The notes beneath the pieces are model-generated. The model was not told the origin of the DNA. It made no database searches and worked only from the letters and a program-made list of their open reading frames with translations. A stretch of DNA of 64,000 nt from a virus, in IMG/VR virus record IMGVR_UViG_3300031474_000004, positions 1-64,000 of that record. One strand, written 5' to 3'. The translations under genes and the position numbers were made by a program. Below, piece by piece: positions 8,192 to 17,647 of this stretch. Position 1 is the stretch's first letter; each line of letters starts with the position of its first letter.

Positions 8192-8206
8192 GGAACTTAC
8201 GTTCCC
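8191..8206 (+). terminator. Short perfect hairpin after the Cys-rich gene
   Basis: Six-base stem GGGAAC/GTTCCC with a 4-base loop, beginning at the last base of the stop codon. No U-run follows, so it could be an attenuator or mRNA-end stabiliser. The remaining 86 bases to the next gene show no gene. Confidence 0.35.
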
Positions 8207-8292
8207 GTTATGTGAGACGTTAGAGTTCGTCCAACCGCTTAACCGTCGGGCTAATAACGGTCGTACCCCAGCAGAGGTTAGTTACTTATGAC

Positions 8293-9225
8293 GTGAGCGG
8301 TATACTAGATTCAAAAAAGAGAATCCTCGACGTCGTATTGACCGAAGAAGGGCGAAAACAAGTTGCTCGTGGTGATCTGAGAATTGATTCTTATTCATTT
8401 TCTGACGCGGGTACGTATTACAGGGGCGACATTGCGAGTGGTAGCGCGGATGCAACGGTTCGTTTGCAATTCGAGTCGTCGAACCTTCCACAGGATTCGA
8501 TAACGTTTGAATCCAACGACGACGGTCGTCTCTTGTCTTTCAAGAATTCTGCTGGAATCCAATTAAATGATGGGTCGATAATTGAATTCACAACATCAGT
8601 TACTTCTTCGGCCACTTTCTTGAAAGGAAGCGAGTTCACGGATTCCGTTGATGAACTTCTCGTATCATCGATCGGAAATTTCAACAAACTTCAACTGTTG
8701 GCAACTCGAGATAACTTGTTCGATGATTCTGCGTTCGGTTTGAGTAGTTCCGCCGTGGAATTTCTCATTAAGGATGATTCACCGATCGAGGATCGATCAT
8801 TGTGGACTGCGAACGTGAACAACGAAGAAAGTCTATTCAACGATCCACGTCTTGCTCGTTCATTGAACTTTAGGTACCTACCTCCCTCGAACGGTGGTGG
8901 ATCCGACCTGGGAACGTATCCACCTCTCGGCACGACCAACGGGAACTTAGTTACGTATGAACAATTGAAGGTCGAACTTGATGCGTTCGAACAACTCGGT
9001 CTCTCTAAGACGATCAAGTTCGATCCGACATCACGAGAAAATAACTTATTCATGCAATTCTTTGAACAAAACTACAATCAACTCTCTAAGTTGAGGATCA
9101 TTGATTTTGGAAAGTTCAGAACGTCAACGAATTCGCTTGTACACGTATTTTTTGCTGGAAATTTATTCGTTGATGACAAACAAAGCCACACATTTTCGCA
9201 TGTATTCACCATGGTATTTTCGTAA
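8293..9225 (+). CDS. Virion structural protein, paralogue of the gene at 22579
   Basis: 310 aa with GTG start. The N-terminus SGILDSKKRILDVVLTEEGR aligns with the N-terminus of the minus-strand protein at 22579-23295 (ILLDAVLTDSGRQAL...FSFHKFACGDDE); both share ILDxVLTxxGRxxLxxxxxxF. Such proteins occur in structural clusters of T4-like environmental phages; exact position in the virion is unknown. Stop and next start overlap (TAATG), so the next gene is coupled. Confidence 0.7.
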   Translation: MSGILDSKKRILDVVLTEEGRKQVARGDLRIDSYSFSDAGTYYRGDIASGSADATVRLQFESSNLPQDSITFESNDDGRLLSFKNSAGIQLNDGSIIEFTTSVTSSATFLKGSEFTDSVDELLVSSIGNFNKLQLLATRDNLFDDSAFGLSSSAVEFLIKDDSPIEDRSLWTANVNNEESLFNDPRLARSLNFRYLPPSNGGGSDLGTYPPLGTTNGNLVTYEQLKVELDAFEQLGLSKTIKFDPTSRENNLFMQFFEQNYNQLSKLRIIDFGKFRTSTNSLVHVFFAGNLFVDDKQSHTFSHVFTMVFS

Positions 9226-9851
9226 TGTTCTACCGTATTCAAAGGAAAACCAACCTCTTAAAGGTAGATCCGTTCTTCGCAACGTTGCAGAACATATCGA
9301 CGCAAGGTGATTTGAAATTCGAGTTCAGGTACGTTGTCAACCAACTGAAGATGCTCGATCTGGGTTCGACCGTCGTTCGCGTCAGAATCCTGAACAAGAT
9401 CGTGACAAAAAATCCTACGTTCGTGAATTCACGAATTGGATTCGATGATTCGAAACAAGCAGTGAAGAATATTCTTCAACAATCACAGGATTCGAAGAAG
9501 GCTCAAAACCAGCAAGAAACTGAGATCATTGCCACAAAATTGAGTGATTTTTCATCAAAAATAAGTAAAGAAGTTGTCACTGCGATCAAAGCGGGTGTAC
9601 CCACTGAAGATATTCCCGCGTTGAGAAAGAACGTACTGAGAACTGTTTCAGTCAACGAGATCAATCAAAATAATGATCTGAAGCCGATCTTACAATTCAT
9701 CTCTCACGAGAATTTCACCAATGTTTCCTCGTCTTTCAGCACCGTCGATGAACAAAGTATGATGTACAGAATGGTCACTGAAGAGGGAGTCGATCCTTCG
9801 AGCATCGTTGATCTATCTCACAGGAGCGTTACGGCAAAAAAACTCATTTGA
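9225..9851 (+). CDS. Structural protein, N-terminal part (frame broken at A7)
   Basis: 208 aa, beta and helical mix, not recognised. The frame ends just after a run of seven A at 9836-9842. Removing one A joins it directly to the next ORF (SVTAKNSFEGILRRTK), giving a protein of about 820 aa. The downstream ORF has no credible start of its own, so these two ORFs are probably one gene with a sequence error, real mutation or slippage site. Confidence 0.65.
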   Translation: MFYRIQRKTNLLKVDPFFATLQNISTQGDLKFEFRYVVNQLKMLDLGSTVVRVRILNKIVTKNPTFVNSRIGFDDSKQAVKNILQQSQDSKKAQNQQETEIIATKLSDFSSKISKEVVTAIKAGVPTEDIPALRKNVLRTVSVNEINQNNDLKPILQFISHENFTNVSSSFSTVDEQSMMYRMVTEEGVDPSSIVDLSHRSVTAKKLI

Positions 9852-11685
9852 AGGAATCTTGAGAAGGACTAAATCTCGTGAAACCGTCATCGATTCCGTG
9901 AGTCAATTGTTGAACATGCATCTCGTGGGACAAGTTCAATCTCTAGAATTCGATAGAACATCATCTTCGGATTTCAACGATGACTCACAAAAAATTCAGA
10001 TTCAAGATTCAGTTTTCTCTGATGAGATTGAAATACCCACTTCGATGGTGATATTGAATCGCGTCAGAAAGCGTTTAGGAACGAATGGTTCACAATTCAT
10101 CGTTCAATTCGAATTGATCGATCGAAAGACAAAAGCAAGCATTCAAATTGTTTCTAAGCAATTGAATGTTTCAGAGCACATTCAACAATTTCAATTACCC
10201 GTAAAAGCACCCGATGTCAACATTACGTCATCAAGTTCGTCTCGGGTCAATCTTGAGGTCAAGCAAATTGATCGCAATTCTTCATTGATCGATGTTTACA
10301 AAAAAGTGATCAACGTGATCAACGTTGATAATGATGAGTACAAGCACGTAAAAACTCTCACCGTGAATCCCGATCAATTCATCAAATTTCCCGTTGATAA
10401 ACCGTTGACATCAACGATTCTGTACAGATTCATTCCCCGTGGGAAGAACGACAGGCTGGGTTCAAGTTACACGAACATCATACTGAAAACTGACAGGGCG
10501 GTTCAAGATAAGTCTCTCTCACTTGTAACTCGTTTAGTTGAAACCGGCATCGAGATCGAAGCATCCTCATTTCCTCCCGGGTTGGTTTCAATCGAGTTTT
10601 TGGGCAGAAATCTATCGACGTTTGAAAAATCGTACAGAAACATTGGAACGGATAATTTTTCAATCACTGAATCGATAAGAACCCTTGATTCAGTTTCCGT
10701 GATTGATACGTTGACATTGAATGGTGACGTTTATGAGTACGTCGCTAGAATGCATTTCAAGTCAGGAATTCCCGAGTATTCACAAAGTTCCGTGATCGAA
10801 AAAATTGAATTCAAACGAGATGAACTTGACATCATTGTTTCACAGTTAAGCGTCGTGAATGATTTGAACAATCCAAACGTGACATTCACGATCAACGTTA
10901 GGCTCGTTGATAATGATTCAGACATCACTCGAAAATTGCTCGAACGTTCGGGACTGAAGAATTTGTTCGAGAACGAGTTATTGAATGAACGTGATCTGAT
11001 AAAAGATCTTGTTTCATTTAACGTTCAAAGGATCAATTTGACTACAGGAGAACGAGAAAATTTTGGAACATTGACGAACAACATTTTTAATGATGCAAAT
11101 CTACAAAAGAACAATTCCGTGAAACCGTTGAAATTCGATCAAAAATACCAGTACGAAGTGTATGCAATGCTTCGCTCGGCCGAGACATTGTTTGAAACAT
11201 TGTTAAAAACGAAGGTTGATCCTACAACGGGTAAGTCATACCAGTTTAAACCATCGAATAAGTACCATCCTCTAGCCTTGATTGAAGGGATTGTAACTAC
11301 CTCACAAGGTCTAAAAACAAAGCCCAAAAATGCATTTGAATACGGAAGATTAGGCATGTACGAGGTTGTGAACGTTTCATTTGATGAGAACACCGTCGAA
11401 ATAAGCAACGTAAAGGCGAGCAGGTTTGACAATGAAAGAAATGTCATATCATGGGATGTCAACGGTTCGATCAATAAGATTGATCATTTCTTGATCATGA
11501 AAGATGTTCATGGTGTAAGGACAATGATTGGCAAGTCACATGCAAATTCAAAGTTCCAAACAATCCAACACTTTCATTTTTTGAACGAACATGATCGTGG
11601 TGAATTCAAGTACGTTATTGTATTTGTGAGGAACAATTACACGATTAGTTCAGAGTTCGTTTCAAACTCGATTGAGGTAGAATAA
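9808..11685 (+). CDS. Structural protein, C-terminal part (continues the preceding ORF)
   Basis: 625 codons open from TTG 9808, but the meaningful sequence starts after the A7 tract at 9842. Repeated beta-strand patterns with alternating hydrophobic residues and a fibronectin-like end (NVISWDVNGSINKIDHFLIM, GEFKYVIVFVRNNYTISSEF) suggest immunoglobulin/FN3-type domains as in tail or baseplate proteins. Its stop overlaps the ATG of the next gene (TAATG). Confidence 0.65.
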   Translation: MIYLTGALRQKNSFEGILRRTKSRETVIDSVSQLLNMHLVGQVQSLEFDRTSSSDFNDDSQKIQIQDSVFSDEIEIPTSMVILNRVRKRLGTNGSQFIVQFELIDRKTKASIQIVSKQLNVSEHIQQFQLPVKAPDVNITSSSSSRVNLEVKQIDRNSSLIDVYKKVINVINVDNDEYKHVKTLTVNPDQFIKFPVDKPLTSTILYRFIPRGKNDRLGSSYTNIILKTDRAVQDKSLSLVTRLVETGIEIEASSFPPGLVSIEFLGRNLSTFEKSYRNIGTDNFSITESIRTLDSVSVIDTLTLNGDVYEYVARMHFKSGIPEYSQSSVIEKIEFKRDELDIIVSQLSVVNDLNNPNVTFTINVRLVDNDSDITRKLLERSGLKNLFENELLNERDLIKDLVSFNVQRINLTTGERENFGTLTNNIFNDANLQKNNSVKPLKFDQKYQYEVYAMLRSAETLFETLLKTKVDPTTGKSYQFKPSNKYHPLALIEGIVTTSQGLKTKPKNAFEYGRLGMYEVVNVSFDENTVEISNVKASRFDNERNVISWDVNGSINKIDHFLIMKDVHGVRTMIGKSHANSKFQTIQHFHFLNEHDRGEFKYVIVFVRNNYTISSEFVSNSIEVE

Positions 11686-12608
11686 TGGCAATTTTTAAGT
11701 CTTTATCAATTCTTGCACAGACTGTGACAAGAACGGGTGGTATTGAGATTCAATCACCATCTAAACCACTAAGCGCCGCGTCAATTCTTAAATCTCCCGC
11801 ACGTCCCGCCTTGAATTCATCAACGATCACTAACGTTTCAAAATTATTCGTGAAAGAACCCCAGAAGAATGTGAACGTTATTGTACAAAGAGGTACTTCG
11901 TTCACGACATTGACGAATACTAATTTGGAAGATCTGATTTCAAATGCTACGAACTCGAATCGTCAAGCATTTCCGCCCGTTATCAAGATCCCTAACCTTA
12001 TTTTGCCTTCTTATCGTCCAGGTCCCAATCGAAACAAGTCAATAAATGACCTGATCGTCCCAACGAGGAAACTTGAAGCCTACGAAAATCTAACTGGAAT
12101 CTCACAAGATCTGCCCGAAATACTTTTGTTGACACCGTTCAAGCCGCTGTTTCAGGGAACGTCAATATTGAATAAAAAACAGAATTACACGACATTAATG
12201 ACGAACGAAGGAATCTTTGTTGAATCTCGAATTCAACTTATGAACTTACAATTCATCAACATGATAAACATGCTGAAGACATTGTCTGACTCTGATCAAG
12301 ACTTGAAGGAAAATCTAAAGATCAGAAGTTTTGAGATCAACAGTTCTTTGAATTCTCTGCACTCGACATCAAAGTTTCTGTTGAATCTGATCATCAAGAC
12401 GAAACACGTCAAAGATCAACTTGATCTGAGAAATTCGTTGTACAACATTGATACGAAAAAATATCGTTCGAACATCAAATCAATTTTTCAACGGGCAACA
12501 ATGACACGAATTCGAAATTCGATCAACTTTCGGTTGGAAAATTCATCTCAAAGACATTCACGTTCGTTGATATCCTGGAATCACAGGGGTTCGATCGTAA
12601 GGTTCTAG
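11685..12608 (+). CDS. Large structural protein, N-terminal part (frame broken near 12486)
   Basis: 307 aa. Hydrophilic N-terminus with Ser/Thr/Pro, then helices (FVESRIQLMNLQFINMINML). Near T5 at 12484-12488 the coding pattern moves to the -1 frame, where LSVGKFISKTFTFVDILESQ reads on without a stop into the ORF starting at 12632. One added T would join them, giving about 1,270 aa through to 15509 after a second repair. Large size and position suggest a baseplate or tail component. Confidence 0.6.
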   Translation: MAIFKSLSILAQTVTRTGGIEIQSPSKPLSAASILKSPARPALNSSTITNVSKLFVKEPQKNVNVIVQRGTSFTTLTNTNLEDLISNATNSNRQAFPPVIKIPNLILPSYRPGPNRNKSINDLIVPTRKLEAYENLTGISQDLPEILLLTPFKPLFQGTSILNKKQNYTTLMTNEGIFVESRIQLMNLQFINMINMLKTLSDSDQDLKENLKIRSFEINSSLNSLHSTSKFLLNLIIKTKHVKDQLDLRNSLYNIDTKKYRSNIKSIFQRATMTRIRNSINFRLENSSQRHSRSLISWNHRGSIVRF

Positions 12609-12631
12609 AGAATATTTTTACATCTACTAAG

Positions 12632-15418
12632 TTGTGGATGCAAATGCTTTACGAGTACAAAAGGATCATTAAAAATCAATCAGATCAATTCTTGAACGTG
12701 AAGACGAAAAAGAAGACGGATCAAAATTCTACGAACATTTTCAAGGATTCAATAAAAATTTTCAATGTTTCGACGATAGATCCTCCCGGCTTACAAGGTA
12801 TCGCTGACCTAGCAAAAAAACAAGTTCAAGATGTTGCTGACGTCGTAAACATTACAGCCAACGCGTTTGACTCAATCTATTCACAGAGTTCATTTGAGAG
12901 CGATGAATCGAAGGTGGCATTACTTTCGAACGCGCTGTGTAAGGAGTATTCGTATTCAAGGGGGTTGCTAGATCCTAGCTTGATTGAATTATTGAGAAAT
13001 TCTTATCAATACACGGTTTCGAACGGTAATGGTGGCAATTTGAACGTGTTCGATAATGTTTTAGGACAATTTCCTTCGAACGTTTTATCGATCCCTCTAA
13101 GCAATCTAAATTCTCTCGTTTCTCTTTCTCAGGTTTCCATTTCACAGAACGTCGCGGTATTACCGTTCGAATCAAAGTACCTCGATGGTGATTCGGGATT
13201 CGTTACACCTGGTGCTAGTTGGTATATTGATCAAATCTTTCAACTAACGAACGGAAAATTCGATGTCAAGAATCTTGATGAGTTGTTAAGCATGTTAAAA
13301 ACCGCGTACAAAAACTACAATCTTGTGCTTGATCGAATGAACATTAACATGATTGAGAACTCGGGAACGAACATGGGAAATGTAATGTTAAATCCCACCA
13401 AGTTCGTTCAAAGGGCGATTGATCTATTTTCTGACAAGCAAGGAAATACGTTCGGATACATTCAAGATGATCCCATGACGAACGTGTTCGTCATGGCGTT
13501 GCAATCAAAACAATTGAAAGCGCTTCTGTTTTTGTTTTCGATCAATCAAATTTCACGTTCTTACAATTCAGATTTGAGATTTCCAAATGCGTTACAAGAA
13601 CTCGATAGTTCACCCTTTACGGATGAACTTGTGAATCAAATCGGAAAGCTTTTGGTCTCACTGACTCGACCCACATCGACAAATTTGAGTGAAGCTGGAA
13701 CTTCAACCGTTTCACTGGTAGCAATCAAAAAACTCATCAGAAAAGGTACGCTTGTTTCAACGTTGATCAATAGCACGATGCTTCAGGTGTATCATGAATT
13801 CAAACATATCAATGCAATCAATCTATCGGGGCGAACGGTGTACAGCGGTCATCTTGATACCATCATGATGATGGTCGTCTTTGATACTATGATCACCTCT
13901 TTGGCGATGACGACATCAACGAGAATCACGGGACGATTGTTTCAACCTCGCATTCAAGCTTCGCACGATGAAACATTCATCGTACATGTTGAAAAAAGAA
14001 ACGTTCGTGAACGTGCATCATCAATCACGAATAAGCTTCAGGTTGAATTGGGTACGATTCAGAGTTTTTCATGGTTAATTCTTGAAACGATTCGTCGTTT
14101 ATCAGATTCATTAACGACGTTCTACAATTTCTTAAATTCGCCACAAGCAATTACAAACATGGCATCGATTACAACGACAATTAACAACCCCGAACAAATG
14201 AAGTTCTTGCTTAGTGAACAACAGATCATGTTATTGAATTCGAATGTAGATGACATACTTGCTAAATTCAAAACTTCACAGTTAGATATGACTCGAACTA
14301 ACACTCAGAACGATGAAATTAAAATTTTGGACGATGTGAACGTGCCATTGAATGTTAAGAACGTTCTATACGAAACACTGATTCAACCAGAATTCTCAAC
14401 GAAAAAAGCATTGAACAAAAAAATTCTGACCGTCGGATTACCACTAGATTTTTCACGAAGATTGTCACAAAAGGGGAAAATTTCAACACAAGCGACCGAC
14501 AAATTGAAGAGCAAACAACTTGATATTGTCAAGATTTTTGTTTACAGGATCGACACGCTGAATCAGGACATCGTCTTTAAACCACAGAAGCTGTTGTTCG
14601 AGCTATCGAGATTTCCGGTTAGAAATTTTGACACTATGAACGACGTTTCTCGAGGAGCAAGCATTCAAAGTATCATTGGATCCGTTGCATTGCGTGACTT
14701 TGGGGAGTCACTTGACGAGAATTCATCATCAGCGGTATCGTATTACCTCGAAGGCGATGCAAACAGTGCATTCAATTCGCCCAGTTATGAATTTCTATCG
14801 TTGCAACAAAAACGAGAACTAGCACGAAATCATGTGCTTAGTTACATGCTCGAGATCTACATCAAATTATTGACTGGCATTTCAACATCGGATCATTCAT
14901 TCACAATGGATGCGAACGATGAAAAAACGATCAAAATGTTCGAAAGCACGTTCATCAAATTGTTGATTGAAAAGAACACAGCCGTTGTTACGAACGGTAT
15001 TGCAAATACGATCAAACAAAGTCAGATTTCTTCGATTGGAACATTCTTTTCATCGAATAGATCGACGGCGTCATCACGAATGGTTGGTATTGCTGGAAGC
15101 AACAAGAACCTCACTTTCACGGCTGCCACAAGTTTAGCCTCGTTACCTCGTCAAGGTATCAAACCTCTGATGAATCTCGTGAAGCTCGTTTCAAAGGTTT
15201 CAAATTTGAAAACAACGATCAGCGATGGAGTTTTAATGTCAAAGAACATCATTCGTCCACGACAATTTGATCGAGTATTCAACGTCATCATTGACCCTGA
15301 TGATTTTGAAATCAATTATGAGGCGACGATCAAGACAGAGTACGGTAAAAAAATCATTCGAACAACTGATCAAGAAACGCATCGTCATCCCCGTAGATTC
15401 AAACGATCAACGACGTAG
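12632..15418 (+). CDS. Large structural protein, main part
   Basis: 928 codons; the listed TTG start is unlikely because the frame is open upstream to 12452. Helix-rich protein with DNVLGQFPSNVLSIPL, several coiled segments, and a C-terminal end (FNVIIDPDDFEINYEATIKT) that runs into A7 at 15347-15353. Removing one A there continues as EYGKKSFEQLIKKRIVIPVD to 15509. So the gene seems to be broken twice by homopolymer length changes. Likely a virion protein; no family recognised. Confidence 0.65.
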   Translation: MWMQMLYEYKRIIKNQSDQFLNVKTKKKTDQNSTNIFKDSIKIFNVSTIDPPGLQGIADLAKKQVQDVADVVNITANAFDSIYSQSSFESDESKVALLSNALCKEYSYSRGLLDPSLIELLRNSYQYTVSNGNGGNLNVFDNVLGQFPSNVLSIPLSNLNSLVSLSQVSISQNVAVLPFESKYLDGDSGFVTPGASWYIDQIFQLTNGKFDVKNLDELLSMLKTAYKNYNLVLDRMNINMIENSGTNMGNVMLNPTKFVQRAIDLFSDKQGNTFGYIQDDPMTNVFVMALQSKQLKALLFLFSINQISRSYNSDLRFPNALQELDSSPFTDELVNQIGKLLVSLTRPTSTNLSEAGTSTVSLVAIKKLIRKGTLVSTLINSTMLQVYHEFKHINAINLSGRTVYSGHLDTIMMMVVFDTMITSLAMTTSTRITGRLFQPRIQASHDETFIVHVEKRNVRERASSITNKLQVELGTIQSFSWLILETIRRLSDSLTTFYNFLNSPQAITNMASITTTINNPEQMKFLLSEQQIMLLNSNVDDILAKFKTSQLDMTRTNTQNDEIKILDDVNVPLNVKNVLYETLIQPEFSTKKALNKKILTVGLPLDFSRRLSQKGKISTQATDKLKSKQLDIVKIFVYRIDTLNQDIVFKPQKLLFELSRFPVRNFDTMNDVSRGASIQSIIGSVALRDFGESLDENSSSAVSYYLEGDANSAFNSPSYEFLSLQQKRELARNHVLSYMLEIYIKLLTGISTSDHSFTMDANDEKTIKMFESTFIKLLIEKNTAVVTNGIANTIKQSQISSIGTFFSSNRSTASSRMVGIAGSNKNLTFTAATSLASLPRQGIKPLMNLVKLVSKVSNLKTTISDGVLMSKNIIRPRQFDRVFNVIIDPDDFEINYEATIKTEYGKKIIRTTDQETHRHPRRFKRSTT

Positions 15419-15509
15419 AGCGTACAAGTTCCGTGAAAACGATATTTCTCAAGGTTCCGCTTCGTTCGATAAGTACTTTGTAACGCTTGGAACGTTTGAC
15501 GAGGAATAA
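15354..15509 (+). CDS. C-terminal tail of the large structural protein (after A7 shift)
   Basis: This 51-residue frame (SFEQLIKKRIVIPVDSNDQR then AYKFRENDISQGSASFDKYF) makes a natural end for the protein above. Its TAA overlaps the ATG of the next gene, as is usual in this cluster, which supports this frame as the original end rather than the TAG at 15418. Confidence 0.55.
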   Translation, partial: SFEQLIKKRIVIPVDSNDQRRRAYKFRENDISQGSASFDKYFVTLGTFDEE

Positions 15510-17389
15510 TGACACAATCTTTACCATCGAACGAAGCATGTACCATTGACGTCAAAGAGGTTGAAAGATTCACAGCAAAGTTCTTTTATCAACACTTTGT
15601 TAAAGATGAATGCACGAATGACTCGGGAGAGTCAATTGACGTTGACATAAAAAACGTCTCTGGTACAGATGGATCAAACGTTCCTTTGAAAAAGGTTCCT
15701 CGATACATTGAACTAAAGTTCATTCCTGTCGCAGTTTCTAGTGAGAATGTTGACAATCAAGTGATCAAACGAGATCAGGCTTCTCAATTAATCAGCGATC
15801 ATTTTGATTCGATAGTGACTGAGGATCAATTTTCGTCGAATTCGTTCATAAGCATCAATTTTCACGACGGATCGATGGATGACAAGATTTATGAAGTTGT
15901 CAGTGGTTCCCTTCAACAATTCATGTTGAATACTGAGAAGAATTCCAACGTTAGTAATAATAAGCTTTCAAAGCAATTCAATTCATTGTTATCAGATGAT
16001 GTCGATGCTGATTTTTTATCATCAAAGTTTTCATCATTGACTCGATCATCGGGCGCGTCATTTCATTCACTTTCTGAAGGAACCGATAGGATCAAGACCG
16101 CGGAAGCGATCGATGCGATCAGTTCTGGTCGAGGTGACAAGGTTGCAATCATTGAAAGACCTTCTCGAGGAACGAACGTTAGCGTGCAACTGAATGCTAA
16201 GATCATCAATGACGTGTTAAAAACACAAATTGACGATCCCACTTCACCCTATTCAAGCGACTTGCAAGACCTTTTGAATTCGACACAAAGCACGCAAAGA
16301 ACTGCAAAGCAACGAAATCAAATACCGTCGGACGAGGACTACATGACAATGATTCCATTCATTGACCTCGACGTTCAAAATTCTTCAACAAAGCATGATG
16401 AATCTTCAAGACGCGTCGTTGGTTACGTCATTGATAAATTTGAGATCGATCAAAACCAGAACACGATTGAAAAGGAAAGGTTGATCATCGAAAATCCATT
16501 CGCGACACGGATCATCGATTCACGCGTAAAGTACGGTTCGACGTACAGGTACCAGATCAGGACGATCGTCCTATTCATTCTTCCCGCCGTCGATGCCGAC
16601 ACGGGCGAACTTGCAATGGTGAAAGCATTGATCAGTTCAAAACCATCAAGGCCTGAGTACGTTGAGTGTACGGAGAATCAGGCTCCACCCGTACCAAACG
16701 ATGTCAACTTCATTTGGGATTACGAGACAGAAAAATTGATGGTCACTTGGAATTTACCCACGAAACCTCAAAGGGATATCAAACAATTTCAGGTGTTCAA
16801 AAGAACGTCGCTTGAGTCATCGTACGACCTTGTGAAGCAATTCAACTTCAACGATAGCGACTCGCCCATCGAACAAAACGAAAATCCCGATCCTTCCGTG
16901 CTTGAAGTGACAAATTCACCTCGAACGTTCTGGATTGATGAAAAATTCAAGAAAAATAGCAAGTACATCTACTCGGTGTGTTCGATAGATGCTCATGGCC
17001 TCTCAAGCGGTTACTCGGCCCAATTCGAGGTCGGATTTGATATCTTTAAGAACAAACTAACGAAATCACTCGTCAGTCACTCAGGTGCCCCGAAACCCTA
17101 TCCGAACATGTACGTAGAGAACCAATTGTTCGTTGATTCAATCAGGACGTCACGCGGCTCGAGAATGAAGCTCTACTTCAATCCCGAGTACTACTCGCTC
17201 GTCAATAATCAGAAAAAGGTCATCAAGACGCTTTCAACGAAGCAAGACGGGGGGAGATACTTGTTGCAAGTACTGAACCTCGATAATCAGAAGGTTGAAA
17301 ATTTAACGATCACGATCGATGATCAAACGAAGCAATCGAAAACGAACACAAAATCAACGAAAGTTCTAACAAAGAATCGAACGAAGTGA
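15509..17389 (+). CDS. Structural protein with FN3-like domain
   Basis: 626 aa. Around residues 390-520 there is an FN3-type domain: PPVPNDVNFIWDYETEKLMV, TWNLPTKPQRDIKQFQVFKR, and YIYSVCSIDAHGLSSGYS. The N-terminal half is Ser/Asp-rich. FN3 modules are common in phage tail and baseplate surface proteins. It overlaps the start of the next small gene (GTGA overlap). Confidence 0.65.
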   Translation: MTQSLPSNEACTIDVKEVERFTAKFFYQHFVKDECTNDSGESIDVDIKNVSGTDGSNVPLKKVPRYIELKFIPVAVSSENVDNQVIKRDQASQLISDHFDSIVTEDQFSSNSFISINFHDGSMDDKIYEVVSGSLQQFMLNTEKNSNVSNNKLSKQFNSLLSDDVDADFLSSKFSSLTRSSGASFHSLSEGTDRIKTAEAIDAISSGRGDKVAIIERPSRGTNVSVQLNAKIINDVLKTQIDDPTSPYSSDLQDLLNSTQSTQRTAKQRNQIPSDEDYMTMIPFIDLDVQNSSTKHDESSRRVVGYVIDKFEIDQNQNTIEKERLIIENPFATRIIDSRVKYGSTYRYQIRTIVLFILPAVDADTGELAMVKALISSKPSRPEYVECTENQAPPVPNDVNFIWDYETEKLMVTWNLPTKPQRDIKQFQVFKRTSLESSYDLVKQFNFNDSDSPIEQNENPDPSVLEVTNSPRTFWIDEKFKKNSKYIYSVCSIDAHGLSSGYSAQFEVGFDIFKNKLTKSLVSHSGAPKPYPNMYVENQLFVDSIRTSRGSRMKLYFNPEYYSLVNNQKKVIKTLSTKQDGGRYLLQVLNLDNQKVENLTITIDDQTKQSKTNTKSTKVLTKNRTK

Positions 17390-17628
17390 ACTCAGTACCC
17401 GACGATCAATTTCTACCGGGAGATTCAATCATCGTGTTCAAGGGTTCGTATGACATCGTCGCAAGCGATTGGCCATTCGTTGAATCGTTCGAGGATGATT
17501 CGTTCGGAATGATCTTGGGAGCGAGAAGTAACATGTTGTCGGAACAGGATTTCATCGTCCTTGTGAACCAGAAATTGCTGTACGTTCAAGGATATCGGAT
17601 GGTGAGATCTAATGAACATCAATCTTGA
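17386..17628 (+). CDS. Small PGD-motif family protein
   Basis: 80 aa with GTG start overlapping the previous stop. It has FLPGDSIIVFKG near the N-terminus and then a beta-rich body (GMILGARSNM, FIVLVNQKLLYVQGY). It belongs to the (L/R)xPGD paralogous set found throughout this window. The fold is probably a small beta barrel (SH3-like); function unknown. Confidence 0.6.
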   Translation: MNSVPDDQFLPGDSIIVFKGSYDIVASDWPFVESFEDDSFGMILGARSNMLSEQDFIVLVNQKLLYVQGYRMVRSNEHQS

Positions 17629-17635
17629 TTCGATT

Positions 17636-17641
17636 TAGAAT
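17636..17641 (+). promoter_or_regulatory. -10 box for leaderless start of the endonuclease
   Basis: TAGAAT ends 6 nt before the ATG at 17648; no Shine-Dalgarno is present. Confidence 0.4.
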
Positions 17642-17647
17642 TGATTG

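Noticed and set aside
8207-8290. tRNA-like arrangement (AACCGTCGGGCTAATAACGG with flanking arms)
   Set aside because: The possible anticodon stem gives a loop of about ten bases, no T-loop GTTCRANNC motif is found, and no acceptor stem pairs on either strand.
9101-9310. Plus-strand ORF bridging the genes at 8293 and 9225
   Set aside because: It is in the third frame, has no start signal, and the TAATG overlap of the two real genes explains the junction.
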